Assembly: GCF_002197845.1 (NCBI RefSeq)
Contig: NZ_NIDE01000001.1
Coordinates: 1,507,463 to 1,571,462 of the forward strand
Length of the DNA: 64,000 nucleotides
Direction of reading: 5' to 3'
Source of the DNA: Fimbriiglobus ruber
GTDB taxonomy: Bacteria; Planctomycetota; Planctomycetia; Gemmatales; Gemmataceae
Positions 15,588-24,151 of the stretch are shown piece after piece (position 1 is the first letter of the stretch; each line of letters opens with the position of its first letter). A program made the translations under genes and the position numbers. The notes below the pieces were generated by a model that ran no database searches, was not told the origin of the DNA, and worked only from the letters and a program-made list of their open reading frames with translations.

Positions 15588-17420
15588 TCACTCCACCGTC
15601 ACGCTCTTGGCCAGGTTCCGCGGCTTATCCACGTCGCACCCGCGGAGCAGCGCGATTTCGTAGGCGAGCAGTTGAAGTGGGATCGCAGCGATGATCGGTT
15701 GCAGGTACTCGGGCACGTCCGGGATCGGGATGATGTCGTCGGCGATCGAGGCGACTTCCTCGTCGTCGGGGCTACACACGGCAATCACCGGTCCGCCGCG
15801 GGCCTTGATCTCCTGCATGTTGCTCATCACCTTGTCGAACACGCTCCCGCGCGGGACCAGGAAGACGCTCGGCGTGTCCGCGTCCACCAGCGCGATCGGG
15901 CCGTGCTTCATCTCGGCGGCCGGGTAGCCCTCGGCGTGGATGTAGCTGATTTCCTTGAGCTTCAACGCCCCTTCGAGGGCAGCTGGGTAAAGGTACTGGC
16001 GACCGAGGTAGAGCACGTTGCGAACGTGGGCGTACTTGGCCGCGATCCCCTTCACCCGCTCGTGGCAGCCGAGCGTCTGGCGGACCTTCTCCGGGAGTTG
16101 GCGGAGGTTGTCGATGATGGCCTGGCCCTGAACGCTCGACAGGTGCCGGGTCCGGCCCAGGTAGAGGGCGAGCATGGTGAGGACGCACGACTGCGACGTG
16201 AACGCCTTCGTACTCGCGACGCCAATTTCCGGGCCGGCGTGCAGGTAAACGCCGCCGTCCGCCTCCCGCGCGATGCTGCTGCCCACGGTGTTGCAGATCG
16301 CCAGCGTCGTGTGGCCCATCCGCTTCGATTCGCGGAGGGCAGCCAGCGTGTCTGCCGTTTCGCCGGACTGCGTGATCGCGAACATGACCGTGCTCCGGTC
16401 GATCGGCGGGTTGCGATATCGCAGTTCGCTCGCGTACTCGACCTCGACGGGGATACGGGCGAGTTCCTCGAACAGGTATTCGCCGACCATGCCGGCGTGG
16501 TAGCTCGTCCCGCACGCCGTCATGATGACGCGGTCGATCTGGCGGAGCTGTTGCGAGGTCAGGTTCAGGCCGCCGAAGTGGGCCGTGCTGTCCGAGTCGT
16601 CGAGCCGTCCGCGCATCGCGTTCGCGAGCGTTTCGGGCTGCTCGTAAATCTCCTTCAGCATGTAGTGCGGGAAGCCGTTCAGCTCGGCGTCGCCACCGCC
16701 CAGGAAATGCTCGATGTCCTGAAGCGGCGCGTCGACGGTGTCGAGATCCTGGTTGCGAATCACCCAGCTATCCTGGTCAAGCTGGAAGATCTGCCGGTCG
16801 TTCAGGTAGACGACCTGGGTGGCGTAACCGGCCAGAGCGTTGGCGTCGGACGCGAGGTAGTGGCCGTCCGGGCCGATGCCGATGACGAGCGGGCTGCCGA
16901 GACGGGCCCCGACGATCACGCCAGGATCGTGTCGGCAAACGACGGCACACCCGTATGTTCCTTTCACCAGTGCCAGCGCGTGCTTCACGGCAGCCAGTAG
17001 GTCGCCTTCGTAATAGTGGGAGATTAGATGGGCCAGGACTTCGGTGTCCGTCTCGGACCGGAACTCAACCCCGTCCGCCTGGAGTTGGTTGCGGAGCGTG
17101 TGGTGGTTCTCGATCACGCCGTTGTGGACGACCGCGATGTCGCCGGCGGTGTCGAAGTGCGGGTGGGCGTTCCGGTCGGTCGCGCCGCCGTGGGTGGCCC
17201 AGCGGGTGTGGCTGATGCCGAAGGTTCCCGGGGCGGGGCGGGCGGCGACTTCCTTGGCCAGTTCCGCGATCCGCCCGGCCTTCTTCCGCAAGTGCAACGA
17301 CCCGCCGGTGCCGGTCACCAAGCCGGAGCTATCGTACCCGCGGTATTCCAGCCGCTTGAGCCCGTCGATGAGAATCGGCGCGGCTTCGCGCCGGCCCGAG
17401 AAGCCAATGATCCCACACAT
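15588..17420 (-). CDS. glmS: Glucosamine-fructose-6-phosphate aminotransferase (isomerizing)
   Basis: A 610-residue enzyme that makes glucosamine-6-phosphate from fructose-6-phosphate and glutamine, the first committed step to UDP-GlcNAc. After removal of Met, Cys1 (MCGIIGFSGR) is the glutaminase nucleophile. The N-terminal domain also has RLEYRGYDSSG, GISHTRWATHG and TDTEVLAHLISHYYEG. Two SIS sugar-isomerase domains follow (MTACGTSYHAGMVGEYLFEE, SQSGETADTLAAL, LGRQYLYPAALEGALKLKEI), and the protein ends DKPRNLAKSVTVE. ATG 17420 places Cys at position 2 and has GGAGG nine bases upstream; an upstream TTG would bury it. No glmS ribozyme was recognised. Confidence 0.96.
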   Translation of the reverse strand: MCGIIGFSGRREAAPILIDGLKRLEYRGYDSSGLVTGTGGSLHLRKKAGRIAELAKEVAARPAPGTFGISHTRWATHGGATDRNAHPHFDTAGDIAVVHNGVIENHHTLRNQLQADGVEFRSETDTEVLAHLISHYYEGDLLAAVKHALALVKGTYGCAVVCRHDPGVIVGARLGSPLVIGIGPDGHYLASDANALAGYATQVVYLNDRQIFQLDQDSWVIRNQDLDTVDAPLQDIEHFLGGGDAELNGFPHYMLKEIYEQPETLANAMRGRLDDSDSTAHFGGLNLTSQQLRQIDRVIMTACGTSYHAGMVGEYLFEELARIPVEVEYASELRYRNPPIDRSTVMFAITQSGETADTLAALRESKRMGHTTLAICNTVGSSIAREADGGVYLHAGPEIGVASTKAFTSQSCVLTMLALYLGRTRHLSSVQGQAIIDNLRQLPEKVRQTLGCHERVKGIAAKYAHVRNVLYLGRQYLYPAALEGALKLKEISYIHAEGYPAAEMKHGPIALVDADTPSVFLVPRGSVFDKVMSNMQEIKARGGPVIAVCSPDDEEVASIADDIIPIPDVPEYLQPIIAAIPLQLLAYEIALLRGCDVDKPRNLAKSVTVE

Positions 17421-17482
17421 CTTCAACTACCTCCGTGCCACTCGGATGGAACTCTCGTTGAACGTCACTTCCCATCCACGAA

Positions 17483-17935
17483 TCAGACCCGACAACCGCC
17501 CCCGCGCACCACCTCGAACCCGCACGACTCGTATAGCGGCCGCAGCGATTCTTTGCTCGTCAACATGACGTAGGGAGCTTTGTGCAAGTACGCCTGATTG
17601 ATCGTCGTTTTCACCAGCGCGGCCGCGATCCCCTGGCCCCGGCTGTCCGGATGCACGACGACGTAATCGATCTGCCAGTTGACCGGCGTGGTGACGAGGA
17701 GCAAACCGTCCACCGTGCCGTCGCCGGTTCGGTGGACGGCGAGATATTTCACACCCTGCCAGATGGTCAGGAACTTACTCCGCGTGCGGAACTGAGTGGC
17801 CACGAAACTCCACAGCGCCTGGCACGACGATTCGTCCGCGAGAAATTCCTGGGCGGTCAGGAACTCGACCGGCAAGCCCGTGGGTTGGATCTCGGTCGGC
17901 TTGCAAAAGTAATAAAGCTCCGGCTCCGCGGACAT
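17483..17935 (-). CDS. GNAT family N-acetyltransferase
   Basis: A 150-residue single-domain acetyltransferase. The acetyl-CoA-binding motif A is YVVVHPDSRGQGIAAALVKT with the RGQGIA pyrophosphate loop; motif B is near VMLTSKESLRPLYESCGFEV. The substrate cannot be told from sequence. ATG 17935 is preceded by GGAGAAGG, which decides it over an upstream ATG. It lies 62 bases upstream of glmS on the same strand and could be co-transcribed with it. Confidence 0.8.
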   Translation of the reverse strand: MSAEPELYYFCKPTEIQPTGLPVEFLTAQEFLADESSCQALWSFVATQFRTRSKFLTIWQGVKYLAVHRTGDGTVDGLLLVTTPVNWQIDYVVVHPDSRGQGIAAALVKTTINQAYLHKAPYVMLTSKESLRPLYESCGFEVVRGGGCRV

Positions 17936-18187
17936 AAATCCTTCTCCTGCTTCACGCACGGTTCAAGCCGACAAACTGCCCGCGGGTCCGTGCGGCCGCG
18001 ACGGGCTTCGGGAACAATGAACGGATCACCCTACGGGGTGACGGCTGCGTGGGCAGGTAGAGATGATGCCCCGCGCCGAATACATCTGATCGCACGCCCG
18101 GCGCGTTGGGGCACGTCGGACGGATACCAACCCTTCACGAAAGGACCATCAGGCGTGCGGCAGACGGAGCGTCTTGAGACACCGCAC

Positions 18188-19618
18188 TTAATCCTTGAGG
18201 CGATTCGCGACGTAATCGAGCGTACCCGGTGCCAAGCCGTTTGGCTTCGACAGTAGGCCGTATTTCTTCATCTTCTTGTACAGAGTCACCCGGCTCACCC
18301 CGAGTACCTGGGCCGCACGGGTACGGCTGAACCCGACTTTCTCCAGCGCCCGGATGATGACCGCCCGTTCGGTCGTTTCGCGATTCTGGGCCAGCGAACT
18401 CGGCACCCCGGTCGCCGCTTCCACCGGGCGGCCGTCCGCCCGGGTGTGAATCATGGGCGGCAGGTGGGATAATGTGAGGGAATCCCCCGTGCAGGTCAAC
18501 ACCGATTGCTGGATCACGTTTTCCAGTTGTCGGATGTTTCCGGGCCACGCGAATTCTTCGAGGGCCCGCATCGCGTCCGGGTGAACGGCGTAAATCTTCT
18601 TCCCGAATCGGGTTCCGTAGCGGGCGATCATCCCGCGGACCAGCGGGCCGACGTCTTGCGGCCTGGCCCGAAGGGGCGGCAGGTGGAACGTAATGACGTG
18701 AAGCCGGTAGTACAGGTCGCGGCGGAACGTCCCGCGGTCGACGGCTTCGAGCAAGTTCCAGTTCGTCGCCGCGATGATCCGCGCCTGACAGACTTGCGTC
18801 TCGTTCCCGCCCACCGGTTCGTACTCGCCGGTCTCGATCACGCGGAGCAAATTCGCCTGGTGTTCGAGGCCGAGGGTGTCGATCTCGTCGAGCAGGATGG
18901 TCCCCTGCCCCGCCGCGGCGAACTTCCCGACCTTGTTCGAGTCCGCGCCGGTGAATGCGCCTTTGACGTGACCGAAGAACTCGCTGGCGATCAGATTGCC
19001 GGACAGGGTGCCGCAAGCCAGGACGAGAAACCGGTGCGGCGCCCGGGCGGAACACTCGTGGATGAGCCGGGCGAGGTGCGTTTTCCCGGTCCCGGTTTCG
19101 CCCTCGATGAGTACCGTCACGTCGTGTGACGCGGCGATGTCGAGCTGATCGATCATGTGGGCGAGCGACGGCGTGTGGGCCAGCAACCGCCGCCGGAGCC
19201 GTTCCGAAACGGATTCCGTACTCGGGTCCACGAACCCGACGCCGGGTGTGATCGCCTTCCGCGCCCAGGAGTTCAAATCCCGCAATTGGGCCGGCCACAG
19301 GAATCGCCCGTCCAAGTGCTGGACAATGTGTTCGAGCCGCCGGCCCGTCGCGAAATCCTCGCTCTCCAGAACGGCGAGTTTCGCGGGCGTCGACTGGAGC
19401 CGGAGTTCGCGGATCGTGGTTTCGATCCGGTCCGCGTCCTGTGGGTCCGCGGCCAGGAATAACAGCACCCCGTCGGTCTCGCGGGTGACAACGCCGGGAA
19501 TGTCTTCGGCGCGGATGACGGGGGCGGTGAGCAGGAACGTCTTGTGCAGATGGGTTTGGACCATCTGGCTGAAACGGTGATCCGTGCCGACCAGTAAGAT
19601 GCGGCGAGCGAACGTCAT
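18188..19618 (-). CDS. Sigma-54 dependent transcriptional activator
   Basis: A 476-residue bacterial enhancer-binding protein. Residues 1-120 look like a degenerate receiver (MTFARRILLVGTDHRFSQ) that lacks a clear phospho-acceptor. The AAA+ domain has Walker A LIEGETGTGKTHLARLIH, the sigma-54 contact loop GAFTGAD, Walker B GTILLDEIDTL and the sensor segment EFAWPGNIRQLENVIQQSVL. The Fis-type helix-turn-helix is at the C-terminus (RTRAAQVLGVSRVTLYKKMK). It should open sigma-54 promoters; the target is unknown. The exopolysaccharide operon 10 kb away has a sigma-54-like site, which makes it one candidate. Spacer 17936-18187 holds no gene. Confidence 0.9.
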   Translation of the reverse strand: MTFARRILLVGTDHRFSQMVQTHLHKTFLLTAPVIRAEDIPGVVTRETDGVLLFLAADPQDADRIETTIRELRLQSTPAKLAVLESEDFATGRRLEHIVQHLDGRFLWPAQLRDLNSWARKAITPGVGFVDPSTESVSERLRRRLLAHTPSLAHMIDQLDIAASHDVTVLIEGETGTGKTHLARLIHECSARAPHRFLVLACGTLSGNLIASEFFGHVKGAFTGADSNKVGKFAAAGQGTILLDEIDTLGLEHQANLLRVIETGEYEPVGGNETQVCQARIIAATNWNLLEAVDRGTFRRDLYYRLHVITFHLPPLRARPQDVGPLVRGMIARYGTRFGKKIYAVHPDAMRALEEFAWPGNIRQLENVIQQSVLTCTGDSLTLSHLPPMIHTRADGRPVEAATGVPSSLAQNRETTERAVIIRALEKVGFSRTRAAQVLGVSRVTLYKKMKKYGLLSKPNGLAPGTLDYVANRLKD

Positions 19619-20198
19619 GAGCGAACTCTCCAGAGCACGGGCACGGCGGGGCCGCGGCGCGGTAAAGCGCCGGCTCAGAACCGCGTGCCGGGCGGCCGAG
19701 ATCCGTTAGCACGCCGCGCACGGCACCATTCGACCGGTGCCCAGGGGCGAGCCACTCGTGACGGGATTCAACATCGTCCGCCGCGCTACGTCGTGGTGCG
19801 GCGGGCAGCTACCGGCCGGCGGTGGGGGAACCGCTGAGGGGGAGACCGGTCGCGCTCATAAACGGGTAGGAATCGATCCGTTCGTTAACACTTTATTTCG
19901 CGGAGTTTGGAAGCACAACAAAGAGGAGCGAAATTCATCAAATCCATCACAGTCAATACAATCGTGAAAAGTCGCGATAACTTGTGGACGCGCAGTGATA
20001 TTCAACAGCTGCGATATTATGGCAAGGGGAGAATACTCTAAGCAGCCAGGAAATTCATTTGGGGCAGAATACAGCACGGATCAATAACAGTATGCGGTGA
20101 TCGAACAAGTGCGACCGGTGCGACCCATTTCGCCATTGAGCAGGCGATTACGAACCATTGTGCCACGGGCAAAAATGGTAGTTCATGAAACATTCTGA

Positions 20199-20564
20199 CT
20201 CATGAGGCGGCCGAGGTGCTTCGGCCCGACCGCAGGTCTTTCGTCCCACGGCGCTCGGCGCACGGCGCTCGGCGCGGGTCTCCGACCCCGCCGCTCTTCG
20301 CGACCGCAGGTCTCCCATACCAGCCTGACGCAGGCGGCGGTGTCCGAGGGGGTGAGCGGCGGAGACTTGCGGTCCGAAGAGCGGCGGGGTCGGAGACCCG
20401 CACCGAGCGCCGTGGGACGCAGGCGGCGGGTGTCCGAGGGGTGGAGCGGAGGGAGACCTGCGGTCCGAAGAGCGGCGGGGTCGGAGACCCGCGCCGAGCG
20501 CCGGTGCGGGGGGCGATTGCGACCGGATGGTTATGCCCTTTTCCCACCTCGGCCGCCTCATGAG
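20199..20564. repeat. Repeat island bounded by 20-bp terminal inverted repeats
   Basis: Bases 20199-20218 (CTCATGAGGCGGCCGAGGTG) are the exact reverse complement of 20545-20564. An 8-base direct repeat ACATTCTG lies close outside both ends (20190-20197 and 20568-20575). Inside are at least three copies of the GC-rich core GGTCTCCGACCCCGCCG or its complement (20265-20293 forward; 20381-20412 and 20472-20502 inverted) plus several CGACCGCAGGTCT phrases. It encodes no evident protein and looks like a miniature-element-type structure. The remainder of the spacer 19619-20584 shows no gene. Confidence 0.7.
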
Positions 20565-20584
20565 CCGACATTCTGTCAACAATA

Positions 20585-21652
20585 TCACGGAATTCCGCGC
20601 ACGATAGGCGGCCCGATGAACCGCGTGAGCCGGACCGGGAGCCGTTGCCACAGGCGAATAATGCGTTGATACCGCGGGTTATCCGGCCGCATTTCGTCCA
20701 TTACCCCGCGGCGGACGTAATATTGCCAGGTCGCCGGTTGTGGTTCGGCGCCCCACTGCTTCTTGAATTTGAATGTCGGCCCGTCGGCCGTCGACCGCCC
20801 GAAATCGAAGACCGTTTGCCCGCGCTCGACCGCCCGATCGACGAGATGGCGGTACATCAGCATGTTCGCACAGGTCGGGTTAAACTCCCGGAGGGACGAC
20901 GCGGTCGGCACCTCGGTCGTTCCCTCGCCGTGCAGCAAGAGGGCGGCCGCAACGGGTTGGGTGCCGGACCGCACCACACAAAGTTCAGCGTGCTTCGGGA
21001 ACGTCCGCAGGATCGCGCGGAATAACTTGCGGCCGTAGACCGGGGTGCCCAGGTCGCGCATGTTTCGGCTCAACACGTCGTAAAACGGGTCGAGCTGATC
21101 TTCGACGCCCCACGACACGGTCAGGTCGTGCTTCTCGCCCTTGCGGACTTGATTACGCACCTTCGCGTCGTAGCCCTTCCACAATTTCTCCGTGGATTGC
21201 GGGAGGGCCAGGCGCATGTGAACTTTGCTGGTCAGGGTCGCGTTGAGGGCAGGGTGGTCGGACGCGAATTCCTGCCGGAGTTCCAGATATTTGACGTTCA
21301 GTTCGTCAGCCAACTCAACGGCCCGCGAAATCAGAAGGGACTGGACTTCGGGGGACGCGGCCAAGACGCCGTTGCTGTTGAGATACGGCAGGCTCACCAG
21401 GAACCGGCCGAAGAGCACACTGCTGACGTAAGCGAGTGGGAGATACCCACACGTCTGACCGGCGACGGTCGCTTCGAGTGCGTAAACGCGGTGGCCCAAG
21501 CCCTCGCGCAGAACCGTCAGCCAGGCCGGGTGTAACCCGAGTGGGGCCGGCCGGTCCGCCAGGGCGAACTCGGTCAAAGCGGGGAGCCGGTCGGCCAACC
21601 GCCCGGTCGTGTGGACCGAAACGGCAATACTCGGAGACGCGGTAGGCGACAT
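20585..21652 (-). CDS. FemAB family protein, exopolysaccharide-associated
   Basis: About 355 residues. It is a FemAB/GNAT-fold protein of the type linked to XrtA/PEP-CTERM exopolysaccharide loci. Visible features are HPAWLTVLREGLGHRVYALE, KVRNQVRKGEKHDLTVSWGV, and the C-terminal GNAT half with AALLLHGEGTTEVPTASSLR, MYRHLVDRAVERGQTVFDFG and TFKFKKQWGAEPQ. FemAB proteins transfer aminoacyl groups from tRNA; in polysaccharide loci the acceptor is unknown. It is last in the minus-strand run, 40 bases after the epimerase gene. The start could be ATG 21652 or ATG 21664; neither has a strong ribosome-binding site. Confidence 0.8.
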   Translation of the reverse strand: MSPTASPSIAVSVHTTGRLADRLPALTEFALADRPAPLGLHPAWLTVLREGLGHRVYALEATVAGQTCGYLPLAYVSSVLFGRFLVSLPYLNSNGVLAASPEVQSLLISRAVELADELNVKYLELRQEFASDHPALNATLTSKVHMRLALPQSTEKLWKGYDAKVRNQVRKGEKHDLTVSWGVEDQLDPFYDVLSRNMRDLGTPVYGRKLFRAILRTFPKHAELCVVRSGTQPVAAALLLHGEGTTEVPTASSLREFNPTCANMLMYRHLVDRAVERGQTVFDFGRSTADGPTFKFKKQWGAEPQPATWQYYVRRGVMDEMRPDNPRYQRIIRLWQRLPVRLTRFIGPPIVRGIP

Positions 21653-21692
21653 AGACCGTATCATACGAGGCAACTCGGGGGTCTGGCCGTGT

Positions 21693-22697
21693 CTAACGCG
21701 CGGCTATTAACTTCGCGGAGGTCGTCCGGGTACTGGGGCCAGTAACCGACCGGTTCCCGCCGTCCGTTCCCGGTGCCGCCTGCGAGTGCCACTGGCGCTC
21801 CAACCCGTCGTCCAGTCGGACGAGTGGCACCCAGCCCACGTGGTTCCGAAACTTTGTAGATTCGGCGTGGGCGTGCCGTTGGTCGCCGGGGCGGGCCGGC
21901 TCGAAGACGATCTCGGCGCGGCGCCCGCTGATCGATTCTAGCTTCCGAATCGCGTCCAGGAGCGAAACCGCTTCCCCACCGCCTACGTTATACACCTCGC
22001 CGACCGGGGCCTCCGCGGCCGCGACCGTCGCGGCCACACAATCGCCCACGAACGTACTCCCGCGGACCTGTCGGCCGTCCCCGAAGACACGAACCGGGCG
22101 GTCCTGGAGTAGAGCCTCGATTATGCTGTGGTAGGCCATGTCGGGTCGCTGGCGAGGGCCGTAAACGTTGAAATAGCGGAGAATGACCACGGGCAAGGCG
22201 AATTCGTCCGCGTGCGCGCGGCACAACTGCTCGGCCGCCAGTTTGCTGACCCCGTATGGTGACACCGGCTGGGCGGGGGCCGCTTCGCCGCCGACCGCCA
22301 GCGTCCCGTAAACGGACGAGGCGGAGGCGTAGACGAACCGCTTCAACCGGCTGGCAGAAACCCGGACCGCTTCGAGCAACCGGTGTGTACCCGAGACGTT
22401 GCACGAGAGATAATCGTCGAACGCGGACCAGCTCTTCGCGCTGCCGGACACCGCGGCGAGGTGGAAAACGACGTCCGCGTCCGCGACCGCCGACTCCAGG
22501 AGATCGGACCGCAGATCGAGGGCGTGGAAGTGGTAATGGGGGTGGGCGAGTACGACCGCCTGATTCCGGGCTTTGAACTCGGGCGGGTAGTTGGGCACGA
22601 ACGCGTCGATGCCGACAACGATGTGGCCCCGGCGGAGCAACTCCTCGCACAAATGCGACCCGATAAAACCGGCCGCCCCGGTGACGACGCAACGCAT
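21693..22697 (-). CDS. NAD-dependent sugar epimerase/dehydratase
   Basis: A 334-residue short-chain-type enzyme acting on a nucleotide sugar. The NAD-binding glycine motif is at the N-terminus (MRCVVTGAAGFIGSHLCEEL). Catalytic Ser/Tyr/Lys appear as FVYASASSVYG and SPYGVSKLAAEQL, and the substrate region is VILRYFNVYGPRQRPDMAYH. This pattern fits UDP-glucose/UDP-GlcNAc 4-epimerase relatives. The C-terminus beyond about residue 310 is polar and probably disordered. ATG 22697 begins right at the Rossmann fold. It is co-oriented with the glycosyltransferases and probably supplies their donor sugar. Confidence 0.88.
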   Translation of the reverse strand: MRCVVTGAAGFIGSHLCEELLRRGHIVVGIDAFVPNYPPEFKARNQAVVLAHPHYHFHALDLRSDLLESAVADADVVFHLAAVSGSAKSWSAFDDYLSCNVSGTHRLLEAVRVSASRLKRFVYASASSVYGTLAVGGEAAPAQPVSPYGVSKLAAEQLCRAHADEFALPVVILRYFNVYGPRQRPDMAYHSIIEALLQDRPVRVFGDGRQVRGSTFVGDCVAATVAAAEAPVGEVYNVGGGEAVSLLDAIRKLESISGRRAEIVFEPARPGDQRHAHAESTKFRNHVGWVPLVRLDDGLERQWHSQAAPGTDGGNRSVTGPSTRTTSAKLIAAR

Positions 22698-22844
22698 GGT
22701 GAACGTTCCAGGATGTGCGGGCGAGCGGAATGGGCGCCAGTAAAAACGGGCGATCGTACCCGCGCGAGCCATCCTGGCAAGAAAACTAAGGTAGTCGCGG
22801 GCCGCTGGTATGCGACCCGCCCATTCCACCCAACGGTATCGGGG

Positions 22845-24062
22845 TTATCCCCCGGAGGTCAGCAGTTCGTCATAAATTCGCTTGAGACGCTGCATCCGCA
22901 CCGGAAAACTGTACCGGGAATCGATCGTCCGACGGGCCGCCTGCCGGAACAGGTCACGAAGGTCCGGGTTGGTCAGCAGGCCGTAAAGCGACCGCGTGAG
23001 CGCCGGCAGGTCGCCCGCGTCGACCAGGAAGCCGTTGCGCCCGTCTTGAATCAGCCGTGGGATACCGGCGATTCGGGAGGCCACGACTGGTACTTCGAGC
23101 GCCATCGCTTCGAGGAGAACGTTGGGCAGCCCTTCGCGGAGGCTGCTGAGGGCGAACACGTCCATCGCCTCGAAATACGTCCGCACGTCCGACTGCCACC
23201 CGGCCAGGATCACCCGGTCGCTCACGCCCAGGTCGCGCGCCAGGGCCTCCAAACGCGGCCGGTCGTCCCCTTCGCCCACGACGACGAGGCGGACGTTCAC
23301 CCCGCGCCCGTTCAGGTCGTGGATCGCACGGATCAGCAGGTCGAAGGCTTTTTCGGGGGCCAGACGCCCGACCGCACCAATGAGCATCCCGTCGGTCGGA
23401 AACCCGAGGGCGGCCTTGGCCGCGGCCGTCGCCCGCCGGCGGCGGTAGTCGTCCGTATCGATCGCGTTTTCCAGCAACACGCAGGCCGAGGCTGGCACGC
23501 CACAGGCCATGCACGCTTCGAACAGGTCTTCGGAAACGCAGATCACCTTCTCGTACTTCGGCAGGCAAATCTGGTCGAGCCGGTAGTAGAGCGGGGTCCG
23601 GCTCGTGTGGTGAACCCACCCGTGGACGGTGGTCACGAGACGCATCGGCCAGAACTGCTTGAGTAACAGACCGAGGGCGTTCGTTTTGTAATCGTGGCCG
23701 TGCCAGATCGCGACTTTTTCCCGGCGGCAGACGGCAATCAGTTCGGTGATGACCCGCCAATCCCAGGGACCGCGGTCCGGGATCGAGACGAGCGGCGCGC
23801 CGTAGCGGTCGGCCTTTTTGACGATGTCCTGGTAGCCCGGGTCGCCCGGCGGGTGGAGATACCCGCAGATCATCTTGTACCCGACCTGGCTCAGAAACCG
23901 CGGCGAGTTCAGGATCGTCTTGTCCGGCCCGCCGCCGGAACCCGTGACGACCCGGGTATCGAACACCACCGGCGCGACGGCGGGGCGAACGGCGACGGGC
24001 GCCGCCGATAGATACTGAGAGGCCGTTATTCGGCGCGGGGGCTGTTCCGCCAACGTGTTCAT
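22845..24062 (-). CDS. Family-4-type glycosyltransferase
   Basis: A 405-residue GT-B glycosyltransferase. The acceptor-side half includes VTGSGGGPDKTILNSPRF and AIWHGHDYKTNALGLLLKQF. The donor-binding half has LIGAVGRLAPEKAFDLLIRA, LVVVGEGDDRPRLEALARD and the EX7E-type motif in SLREGLPNVLLEAMALEVPV. It is predicted to be cytosolic and to add a sugar to the growing lipid-linked repeat unit; the sugar cannot be named. ATG 24062 is chosen as the first ATG consistent with the fold. It sits between the epimerase and the TIGR03087-type gene, with spacers of 147 and 89 bases. Confidence 0.9.
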   Translation of the reverse strand: MNTLAEQPPRRITASQYLSAAPVAVRPAVAPVVFDTRVVTGSGGGPDKTILNSPRFLSQVGYKMICGYLHPPGDPGYQDIVKKADRYGAPLVSIPDRGPWDWRVITELIAVCRREKVAIWHGHDYKTNALGLLLKQFWPMRLVTTVHGWVHHTSRTPLYYRLDQICLPKYEKVICVSEDLFEACMACGVPASACVLLENAIDTDDYRRRRATAAAKAALGFPTDGMLIGAVGRLAPEKAFDLLIRAIHDLNGRGVNVRLVVVGEGDDRPRLEALARDLGVSDRVILAGWQSDVRTYFEAMDVFALSSLREGLPNVLLEAMALEVPVVASRIAGIPRLIQDGRNGFLVDAGDLPALTRSLYGLLTNPDLRDLFRQAARRTIDSRYSFPVRMQRLKRIYDELLTSGG

Positions 24063-24151
24063 GACCTCACTCGGATCGTGTTCGATTTCATCCGGCTCAA
24101 TCGGGTATCTGGTCGACGGTAGCAACGGGCCGAACCCGAGGTCGCGCTTTC

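Noticed and set aside
15549..17000. 483-codon open frame on the plus strand
   Set aside because: Antisense shadow of glmS. In GC-rich DNA the strand opposite a real gene often stays open; the translation is Arg/Val/Asp-rich with no family motif.
17421..17482. glmS ribozyme or other leader RNA
   Set aside because: The spacer before glmS is only 62 bases and shows no ribozyme core.
19262..19290. T-loop-like GTTCAAATCCCGC suggesting a tRNA
   Set aside because: It lies inside the sigma-54 activator gene and no acceptor or anticodon stems pair around it.
20220..20510. CRISPR-like repeated GGTCTCCGACCCC motifs
   Set aside because: Copies are in both orientations, unevenly spaced, imperfect and without equal-length spacers; no cas genes are nearby.
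20199..20564. Protein-coding gene within the repeat island
   Set aside because: Open frames exist on both strands but translate to repeats of the palindromic units with no start context or motif.
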